Shown here: piece after piece, positions 1 to 4,115 of the stretch | Numbering within the stretch: the stretch's first letter is position 1 | Layout: every line of letters starts with the position of its first letter | From: Terriglobia bacterium | GTDB taxonomy: Bacteria > Acidobacteriota > Terriglobia > UBA7540 | Reading direction: 5' to 3' | Length of the DNA stretch: 5,944 nucleotides | Assembly (NCBI GenBank): GCA_030040515.1 | Contig: JASHTO010000286.1 | Location: 1 to 5,944, forward strand | The notes under the pieces: generated by a model | Told to the model about the DNA's origin: nothing | Database searches by the model: none | What the model saw: the letters and a program-made list of their open reading frames with translations, nothing else | Translations under genes and position numbers: made by a program

Positions 1-104
1 TGCCGATAACTGAGCCCCATCAGCACGGCTCCATCTACCAGCCGCAATTGCCCACCCTTCACTCTCCCCAACACCTCTACCCTTTCCAATTCCCGCCTGC
101 TCAT
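1..104 (-). CDS. ISNCY-type transposase, N-terminal part, runs off left edge
   Basis: On the minus strand an ATG at 104-102 opens a frame that stays open for 34 codons to the window edge. It starts MSRRELERVEVLGRVKGG and continues through QLRLVDGAVLMGLSYR. Known family pattern: this is the typical N-terminus of ISNCY-family transposases, whose first domain is a helix-turn-helix (here about residues 8-34) that binds the element ends; the DDE catalytic domain would follow outside the window. It sits just inside an element end marked by two AGGGGACATT repeats (146-180), with its 5' end toward that end, as expected for such an element. No good ribosome-binding site lies next to the ATG; the GGAGG on this strand is about 19 bases away and lies in a hairpin. 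It cannot be seen whether the gene is intact. The family call is from memory of the motif, not a search. Confidence 0.72.
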   Translation of the reverse strand, partial: MSRRELERVEVLGRVKGGQLRLVDGAVLMGLSYR

Positions 105-122
105 CAACGTTCGCCCCAATCT

Positions 123-140
123 GACCTCCTCTCGGAGGTC
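123..140. repeat. 7-bp perfect hairpin in IS end
   Basis: GACCTCC (123-129) and GGAGGTC (134-140) are perfect inverted repeats with a 4-base loop. The hairpin lies in the leader of the minus-strand transposase and would hide its only GGAGG sequence. Such structures in IS leaders often limit transposase translation started by outside transcripts; that role is inferred here. Confidence 0.5.
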
Positions 141-228
141 TCATTAGGGGACATTTCTATCGAGGTGAAAAGGGGACATTATCAAAGAGGCACAACAACT
201 CAGAGAAGATGTGAAAGATTAAACAATT

Positions 229-302
229 TCACGCAAAGGCGCAAAGTCACGCAACGCGGAAGTGCTTGGCTTTCTTCCTTGCGCCTTGACGCCTTTGCGT
301 GA
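229..302. repeat. GCAAAGGCGC-type inverted intergenic repeat
   Basis: TCACGCAAAGGCG (229-241) is repeated in exact inverted form as CGCCTTTGCGTGA (290-302), enclosing about 48 bases that hold further partial copies (GCAAAG, CCTTGCGCCTT). A half copy of the same family occurs at 2599-2636. This is a dispersed repeat type often seen between genes of environmental bacteria. The open frame across it is not a believable gene. Confidence 0.7.
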
Positions 303-344
303 GGTGCTTTTCTTTTGAGTCGATTTCACACCTTCGGAGGCTTT

Positions 345-383
345 GCGGTGGCCGGCCCCTCAAAGGGCCCTGACCGCCACCGC
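345..383. repeat. GC-rich stem-loop
   Basis: GCGGTGGC (345-352) pairs perfectly with GCCACCGC (376-383), and the interior can fold again through GGCCC and GGGCC around CTCAAA. No T-run follows on either strand, so this does not look like an intrinsic terminator. It is probably part of the block of intergenic repeats between the insertion sequence and the peroxidase operon. Confidence 0.55.
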
Positions 384-393
384 CAGGAAGAAA

Positions 394-474
394 CCCCTCA
401 CCTTATCACCCCTTCTCCCCTCTTCCCTCTCCCCTGGGGAGAGGGAAGAGGGGGAGGGGAGTTGGGGTGAGGGG
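394..474. repeat. Long C-rich/G-rich palindromic repeat
   Basis: This is an 81-base imperfect palindrome. Its ends CCCCTCACC (394-402) and GGTGAGGGG (466-474) are exact inverted copies. At its centre, 420-434 and 436-450 are perfect 15-base inverted copies around a single T at 435. One strand is almost all C and T, the other almost all G and A. Repeats of this CCCTCACCCC...GGGGTGAGGG type are widespread intergenic elements. The frames open across it on both strands follow from the symmetry and low complexity, not from coding. Confidence 0.75.
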
Positions 475-598
475 TCCTTCGGTACAATGAAAGGCGGAAA
501 ATTGCTGATTCCCGAAACTGTCAAAATCGAAACCTCCGGCCCATCGTGGACATTCATTAGAAGGCAATGGTAACCTTATGCGTGCATGGTTCAGGTGC

Positions 599-626
599 CC
601 GGACCCTTCGCTGACTGAAGGTCCGG
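599..626 (+). promoter_or_regulatory. Hairpin in the leader of the peroxidase-encapsulin operon
   Basis: CCGGACCCTTC (599-609) pairs with GAAGGTCCGG (617-626): ten base pairs with one bulged C and a 7-base loop. It ends 10 bases before the AGGA of the peroxidase gene and 23 bases before its ATG, so any transcript starting upstream would carry it in its 5' leader. No T-run follows, so it is not a normal terminator. Possible roles are mRNA protection, control of ribosome access, or a palindromic DNA operator. No convincing -35/-10 pair was seen between 475 and 600. Confidence 0.4.
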
Positions 627-649
627 TCAGCCCCACAGGATGACTTCTG

Positions 650-1744
650 ATGGCGGTCAATCCCAGCGGCGGTTCACAATTTGCAAATGTGTCGCGCGAG
701 GTTCCGCAGGCGGTAAATGCACCGCTTACGCGCGCTGCCATCTTCCTGGTTGTGACGCTGAAACCGGGCGCGGGCCATCGGACCCTCGTCCGATCCTTCT
801 GCGCCGACCTCGCCACGCTTTTTCGCGCCGTGGATTTCCGCGACATTGAGGCCGGACTTTCCTGCGTCATGGGGATCGGCTCCGACGCCTGGGACCAGCT
901 CATTGGCGCGCCGCGTCCAGCGGAGCTGCATCCCTTCCGCGAGATTCGCGCCGGGGCGCGACACGCCGTCTCCACTCCGGGCGACCTGCTGTTTCACATC
1001 CGCGCCAAGCGCATGGATCTGTGTTTTGAGATGGCCACGCAAATTATGGCGCGAATCGGTGACGTGGTCTCGCCCGTCGATGAGGTACACGGATTCCGGT
1101 ACTTTGACGACCGCGACCTCCTGGGCTTTGTGGACGGCACGGAAAATCCCCGCGGCGACGAAGTTGCCGAGGCGGCGCTGATTGGTGAGAAAGATGCCGC
1201 CTTTGCCGGCGGAAGCTACGTCATCGTGCAAAAGTACCTGCATGATCTGAGGGGTTGGAATGCTTTGTCTACAGAGGTGCAGGAACGAATCATCGGGCGT
1301 ACAAAACTCTCCGACATCGAGTTGGACGATGCGGCGAAGCCCACCTCTGCGCACAACGCCCTCGCCAAGGTCGTGGAGAACGGCGCCGAGGTCAAAATCC
1401 TGCGCGACAACATGCCTTTCGGCAACGCTGGCTCGGGCGAGTTCGGAACCTATTTCATTGGTTACAGCCGCTCGCCGCGCACGATTGAGCAGATGCTCGA
1501 GAACATGTTTGTCGGCAAGCCCCCCGGCAACTATGACCGCCTGCTCGACTTCAGCCGAGCCGTAACGGGGAGTCTCTTCTTTGTGCCGACCGCGACATTT
1601 CTGGAAAACCTGCCGGCAGGGGCCCCGGCGGACTCCGTTCCAGCGGCCGCTTCATCGGCCGCGGAGCCCACGCTTGCATCCCCGCATGAGAATAACGGTT
1701 CGTTGCGAATTGGTTCCTTGAAAGGAGACGTGGAAGATGAATAA
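650..1744 (+). CDS. Dye-decolorizing peroxidase, B type, with encapsulin cargo tail
   Basis: A haem peroxidase of the DyP family that uses hydrogen peroxide to oxidise dyes, phenolic compounds or other reductants; the natural substrate is unknown. Residues about 25-318 form the ferredoxin-like peroxidase fold. Visible family landmarks are GFVDGTENP (159-167) with the catalytic distal Asp162, His235 as probable proximal haem ligand in PTSAH, and LRDNMPFG (251-258) with Arg252 and Asn254, matching the distal Arg and Asn of B-type enzymes. There is no signal peptide. After the fold comes a Pro/Ala/Ser-rich linker (about 321-349) and then GSLRIGSLKG (350-359), the cargo-loading peptide that binds the inner wall of an encapsulin shell. 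At 364 residues it is longer than tail-less DyPs, as expected with linker and tail. The ATG at 650 has AGGA at 637-640 with a 9-base gap. Its stop overlaps the shell gene start, so the two are translated as a unit. The family call is very secure. Confidence 0.97.
   Translation: MAVNPSGGSQFANVSREVPQAVNAPLTRAAIFLVVTLKPGAGHRTLVRSFCADLATLFRAVDFRDIEAGLSCVMGIGSDAWDQLIGAPRPAELHPFREIRAGARHAVSTPGDLLFHIRAKRMDLCFEMATQIMARIGDVVSPVDEVHGFRYFDDRDLLGFVDGTENPRGDEVAEAALIGEKDAAFAGGSYVIVQKYLHDLRGWNALSTEVQERIIGRTKLSDIELDDAAKPTSAHNALAKVVENGAEVKILRDNMPFGNAGSGEFGTYFIGYSRSPRTIEQMLENMFVGKPPGNYDRLLDFSRAVTGSLFFVPTATFLENLPAGAPADSVPAAASSAAEPTLASPHENNGSLRIGSLKGDVEDE
1697..1726 (+). other. Encapsulin cargo-loading peptide coding segment
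   Basis: These codons specify residues 350-359 of the peroxidase, GSLRIGSLKG. DyP cargo of family 1 encapsulins commonly ends in (D)GSLGIGSLKG, whose small and aliphatic residues dock on the inner shell face near the N-terminal helix of the shell protein. Here Arg353 replaces the usual Gly, while Leu352, Ile354 and Leu357 are kept. The short acidic tail DVEDE follows. The neighbouring shell gene makes the assignment firm. Confidence 0.93.
1721..1727 (+). promoter_or_regulatory. Ribosome-binding site of the encapsulin gene inside the cargo peptide codons
   Basis: AAAGGAG ends 9 bases before the ATG at 1737 and is a near-ideal Shine-Dalgarno sequence. It consists of the Lys358 and Gly359 codons of the peroxidase tail plus the first base of Asp360. 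It fixes the shell start at 1737, within the overlapping ATGAATAA (1737-1744) in which the peroxidase terminates. Confidence 0.85.
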
Positions 1745-2552
1745 TCTGCATCGCGAGCTTGCTCCAATTTCTGATGCCGCCTGGGCTCAAATCGAAGAGG
1801 AAGTTACCCGAACGTTCAAGCGCCACCTGGCGGGCCGGCGCGTCGTGGATGTGAGCGGACCGTCGGGTACGGGCCTCTCTGCCGTCGGCACCGGCCACCT
1901 GAAGTCCATCGCCACGCCGGGGGACGGCGTCCAGGCTAGGCAGCGTGACGTGAAGGCTCTGGTGGAATTGCGCGTTCCATTCGAACTCGACCGGCAGCAG
2001 ATCGACGACGTGGAACGCGGCGCCAATGATTCGGATTGGGAGGCGGCGAAAATCGCGGCGCGCCGCCTGGCTTTTGCCGAAGATGGCGCCATCTTTTCGG
2101 GCTATAGCGCTGCTGGGATCGTGGGCATTTGCGAGGGAACCAGCAACCCGAAGAAAACCTTGCCGGGGGACGTGCGCAAATACCCGCAAGCTATTTCCGA
2201 AGCGCTGACCCAGTTGCGGATTGCCGGAGTCAACGGACCCTACGCCGTGCTGCTGGGCGTGGACGCCTACACGGTGCTCAGTGACACCAGCGATTACGGC
2301 TATCCCGTTCTCGAACACGTCAAGCGGTTGGTGGACGAAAAAATTTTCTGGGCGCCCGGCATTCCTGGAGCGGCCGTTCTTACCACGCGTGGAGGCGACT
2401 TTGACCTGCACATCGGCCAGGATGCATCCATTGGCTACCTCAGCCATACCGATGCCAAGGTCACGCTTTACTTGCAGGAGACGTTCACATTCCTTCTGCT
2501 GACCACCGAAGCCGCGGTGACATTGGCGCCACCCGCGCGGAAGGACGCGTAA
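1737..2552 (+). CDS. Family 1 encapsulin shell protein (linocin M18/CFP29-like)
   Basis: This protein self-assembles into a hollow protein compartment in the cytosol with an HK97 phage-capsid fold. At 271 residues it fits the family's usual length of about 265, whose members form 60-subunit, roughly 24-nm shells. The N-terminal segment NNLHRELAPISDAAWAQIEEE (residues 2-22) is the family's cargo-facing helix. RTFKRHLAGRRVVDVSGPSG (25-44) and the extended loop region to about residue 80 follow. The helical P-domain spans roughly 85-135. The A-domain, which lines the five-fold pore, includes AVLLGVDAYTVLSDTSDYGYPV (170-191). The C-terminal strand region is SIGYLSHTDAKVTLYLQETFTFLL (231-254). The gene overlaps the end of the peroxidase gene by 8 bases and has a strong ribosome-binding site within it, so the two are co-transcribed and probably translationally coupled, with the peroxidase as cargo. 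The protein looks complete. Older 'bacteriocin' labels for this family are not supported by its structure. Confidence 0.97.
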   Translation: MNNLHRELAPISDAAWAQIEEEVTRTFKRHLAGRRVVDVSGPSGTGLSAVGTGHLKSIATPGDGVQARQRDVKALVELRVPFELDRQQIDDVERGANDSDWEAAKIAARRLAFAEDGAIFSGYSAAGIVGICEGTSNPKKTLPGDVRKYPQAISEALTQLRIAGVNGPYAVLLGVDAYTVLSDTSDYGYPVLEHVKRLVDEKIFWAPGIPGAAVLTTRGGDFDLHIGQDASIGYLSHTDAKVTLYLQETFTFLLLTTEAAVTLAPPARKDA

Positions 2553-2598
2553 CGCTAACCATCCGAAGCTGTGAAAAAATCTATTCGACGGAAAAAAC

Positions 2599-2636
2599 AC
2601 CTCACGCAAAGGCGCCAAGGCGCCAAGGCGCAAAGT
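2599..2636. repeat. GCAAAGGCGC-type repeat, half copy with short tandem units
   Basis: ACCTCACGCAAAGGCG (2599-2614) is the exact inverse of 290-305 in the upstream repeat, so it belongs to the same dispersed family. It continues with tandem AAGGCGCC units (2609-2616, 2617-2624, then a partial one) and GCAAAG. The tandem expansion looks like replication slippage. It lies about 47 bases after the encapsulin stop. No clear intrinsic terminator is visible between 2553 and 2598. Confidence 0.65.
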
Positions 2637-2637
2637 G

Positions 2638-2665
2638 CCGCTACAATTTATGTCGCTCTGTATAG
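2638..2665. repeat. Left copy of a 28-bp inverted repeat around the DHFR-like gene
   Basis: These 28 bases, containing TTTATGTCGCTCTGTATAG (2647-2665), match the reverse complement of 3526-3553 at 27 of 28 positions; the one difference is C at 2644. The orientation also matches the right end of the MITE-like element at 3525-3667, so this may be a solo end left by a decayed copy whose remainder is gone. Confidence 0.7.
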
Positions 2666-2766
2666 GAGCATGCTGACTTGACAACACAGCAACCCAGTGA
2701 GATACCAATACGTCGCGCGATGCGATTGCTTGCCGCCGGCAATGCCTCGATATTTACGGAGAGTTC

Positions 2767-3414
2767 ATGCCAATGTTCAGGGTTTGTGCCCTGGGAGTTT
2801 CCATCGACGGTTTCGCTGCCGGCCCCAACCAAAGTCTTGAGAACCCGCTGGGTGTCGGCGGCTTGCGATTGCACGATTGGATGTTCCCGACGCGCGCGTT
2901 TCAACGCGTGCATGGAAAGGAAGGCGGGACCACGGGCATTGACGATGACTTCGCGGCGCGTAGTTTCGAGAACGTCGGCGCCTGGATCATTGGGCGCAAC
3001 ATGTTTGGACCCGTGCGCGGGCCCTGGCCCGACGAATCCTGGAAGGGGTGGTGGGGTAACGATCCGCCGTTCCACACTCCGGTGTTTGTATTGACCCACC
3101 ACGCGCGAGCCCCCATACCCATGGAGGGCGGAACGACGTTTCACTTCGTGACCGAGGGGATTCACGCCGCCGCGGAGCGCGCTTCCGCCGCCGCAAACGG
3201 CAAGGACATCCGCGTTGGGGGCGGAGTGGCAACCCTCCACCAGTTTCTTCGCGCCGGATTGATTGACGAACTCCACATCGCGATTTCACCGGTCCTGCTC
3301 GGCTCTGGCGAGCGGCTCTTCGCTAATATCGACATGCTCAAACTCGGTTACGAATGCGCGGAGAGTGTCGCAACGCCCAAGGCGACCCATTTGATGATTC
3401 GGAAGCAGAAGTAA
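2767..3414 (+). CDS. Dihydrofolate reductase family protein (RibD C-terminal domain type)
   Basis: A probable cytosolic NAD(P)H-dependent reductase with the dihydrofolate-reductase/RibD C-terminal fold; the substrate is unknown, and this branch is not the essential folate enzyme. Visible motifs are VSIDGFAAGPNQSLENP (11-27) at the nucleotide-binding start, WIIGRNMFGP (73-82), PPFHTPVFVLTHH (100-112), GGTTFHFV (121-128), GGGVATLHQFLRAGLIDELH (151-170) and ISPVLLGSGERLF (173-185). At 215 residues the domain appears complete. GGAGAG (2758-2763) is only 3 bases from the ATG at 2767 but 9 bases from a second ATG at 2773. The first is kept because M-P-M-F-R-V places the SIDG motif where homologues have it, though the second is a fair alternative. 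The gene follows the encapsulin operon by 214 bases across repeats and is bracketed by inverted repeats, so it is probably a separate unit. Confidence 0.92.
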   Translation: MPMFRVCALGVSIDGFAAGPNQSLENPLGVGGLRLHDWMFPTRAFQRVHGKEGGTTGIDDDFAARSFENVGAWIIGRNMFGPVRGPWPDESWKGWWGNDPPFHTPVFVLTHHARAPIPMEGGTTFHFVTEGIHAAAERASAAANGKDIRVGGGVATLHQFLRAGLIDELHIAISPVLLGSGERLFANIDMLKLGYECAESVATPKATHLMIRKQK

Positions 3415-3464
3415 GCATCTCCGGCAGCACCGGGGGGCTTTAGAATGCATGGCCCCTCGAAGCG

Positions 3465-3522
3465 GCTTGGTAAGCAGGTGTCTGCGCCAGCCGGTGGTAA
3501 TGAGTTAGCTGGCGGACCAAGC
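3465..3522. repeat. Nested two-stem inverted repeat after the DHFR-like gene
   Basis: An outer pair GCTTGGT (3465-3471) and ACCAAGC (3516-3522) encloses an inner pair CGCCAGC (3485-3491) and GCTGGCG (3508-3514); both are perfect 7-base stems. The inner and outer right arms are one base apart, while the left arms are 13 apart. It begins 50 bases after the stop codon and could be a 3' RNA structure, but no T-run follows. It directly abuts the MITE-like element at 3525. Its function is unknown. Confidence 0.45.
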
Positions 3523-3524
3523 GT

Positions 3525-3667
3525 ACTATACAGAGCGACATAAATTTTAGCGGCGCTCTACGACCCGTCGCCAGAAGACGGCTTTGGGTCGCAGGGCGAG
3601 CGCCGACCGGCGGTCATAGACCGCCGCTACAGCCAAAAACGCAAACACTTATGTCGTTCCGTATAGT
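3525..3667. mobile_element. MITE-like non-coding repeat with terminal inverted repeats
   Basis: The ends ACTATACAGAGCGACATAA (3525-3543) and TTATGTCGTTCCGTATAGT (3649-3667) are inverted copies with two mismatches in 19. Inside lie two strong hairpins. One has CGGCGCTC (3551-3558) paired with GAGCGCCG (3598-3605) as outer stem and CGACCC (3561-3566) with GGGTCG (3586-3591) as inner stem. The other has CGGCGGTC (3608-3615) paired with GACCGCCG (3619-3626) around ATA. There is no coding capacity. Non-autonomous mobile repeats have this design, but no target-site duplication is visible. The left end is nearly identical to 2638-2665, so at least one more end of this family lies in the window. Confidence 0.65.
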
Positions 3668-3817
3668 GTCGCAAATTGCGTATTTCCAGAATTCGTTTGG
3701 AAATCTCGGCACTGCTGGCGAGGCAGGGATGGAATGGTGCCGGCCGGAAGAGCCGCAGAGCCGCCGGTTGACGGATGGCCCGCGCTACTGCATTTCCCAA
3801 GAATTCTCTGAATTCCG

Positions 3818-3832
3818 GACAAATTGCCCGAT
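3818..3832. repeat. 15-bp inverted repeat, left copy, upstream of the 356-residue gene
   Basis: GACAAATTGCCCGAT (3818-3832) is the exact reverse complement of 5236-5250, so the two copies bracket the gene at 4116-5186 with its promoter. The match continues imperfectly on one side: GCCGA follows after a short gap in both copies when read in the same direction. A few bases upstream, GAATTC-TCT-GAATTC (3801-3815) forms a small symmetrical element. Positions 3668-3860 otherwise hold no gene or RNA that I recognise. Confidence 0.5.
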
Positions 3833-3860
3833 AAATCGGCCCCTGATCCACATTTGGTGG

Positions 3861-3888
3861 TTGACAACAATACTATACATCATATGAT
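3861..3888 (+). promoter_or_regulatory. Sigma70-type promoter upstream of the 356-residue gene
   Basis: A perfect TTGACA (3861-3866) is followed after 16 bases by TATGAT (3883-3888), which matches TATAAT at five of six positions. The surroundings are AT-rich (3867-3898) in an otherwise GC-rich window. The -10 box lies in a perfect 10-base palindrome ATCATATGAT (3879-3888), and CCAC-ATTTG-GTGG (3848-3860, with a smaller symmetry) abuts the -35 box; either could be an operator. Transcription would begin near 3895 and give a leader of about 220 bases before the gene at 4116. The leader contains the hairpin CGGG-CGAG-CCCG (3924-3935) and TGACCAC repeated at 4077-4083 and 4091-4097. No gene is confidently seen in it. 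Confidence 0.6.
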
Positions 3889-4115
3889 AGATATATGAAA
3901 ATGTACCACAGCCTTATTCGGCGCGGGCGAGCCCGTATTTCGGCTGCGGCGCAAATCCAATTTTCGGGCAGGGACCTGTGCTTGGTGGTTGAGGATCAGT
4001 GGCGATCAGACGCGTTTGGGCCGGCTGTTCATCTGCCTTGTGGTGAGCTGAGTTAGAGCCCTGATCAACGAACAATTGACCACAGCATGCTGACCACTGT
4101 CCCACGGAGGAAGTT

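Larger units (their letters stand above)
1..183. mobile_element. Insertion sequence end (ISNCY-like), partial
   Basis: This covers the transposase start (1-104, minus strand) and its outer end. The sequence AGGGGACATT occurs twice in direct orientation, at 146-155 and 171-180, one repeat per 25 bases. Short GGGGACATT repeats of this kind are common at the ends of elements in this group and probably bind the transposase. The outer boundary is inferred to lie near 180-183; no target duplication can be tested because the other end is outside the window. The element lies about 460 bases upstream of the peroxidase gene and is transcribed away from it. Confidence 0.6.

Noticed and set aside
674..1354. 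Minus-strand frame of 226 codons opposite the peroxidase gene
   Set aside because: It mirrors the conserved peroxidase coding sequence and shows no recognisable domain or ribosome-binding site.
2553..2640. Intrinsic terminator after the encapsulin gene
   Set aside because: There are A-runs at 2575-2580 and 2592-2597, but no stable stem followed by a T-run on the coding strand.
2667..2677. AGCATGCTGAC shared with 4084-4094
   Set aside because: An 11-base match in two leaders, partly a self-complementary word, can arise by chance; the neighbouring sequence does not match.
1551..2708. Minus-strand frame of 385 codons opposite the encapsulin gene
   Set aside because: It is the antisense of two genes with very strong family matches, has low-quality composition for a protein, and arises from GC-rich codon use.
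2678..3094. Open frame of 138 codons overlapping the start of the DHFR-like gene, and the TTGACA at 2678-2683 as a promoter
   Set aside because: The frame is out of phase with the clear DHFR-family protein, starts with TTG and shows no family features. The TTGACA is perfect, but the sequence 17 bases on (GATACC) is a poor -10 box, so no promoter is claimed.
3465..3553. Integron attC recombination site after the DHFR-like gene
   Set aside because: The nested stems and a cassette-like gene prompted a check, but no paired core sites of the RYYYAAC and GTTRRRY type are in place; GTTAGCT at 3505-3511 does not fit. No integrase is seen.
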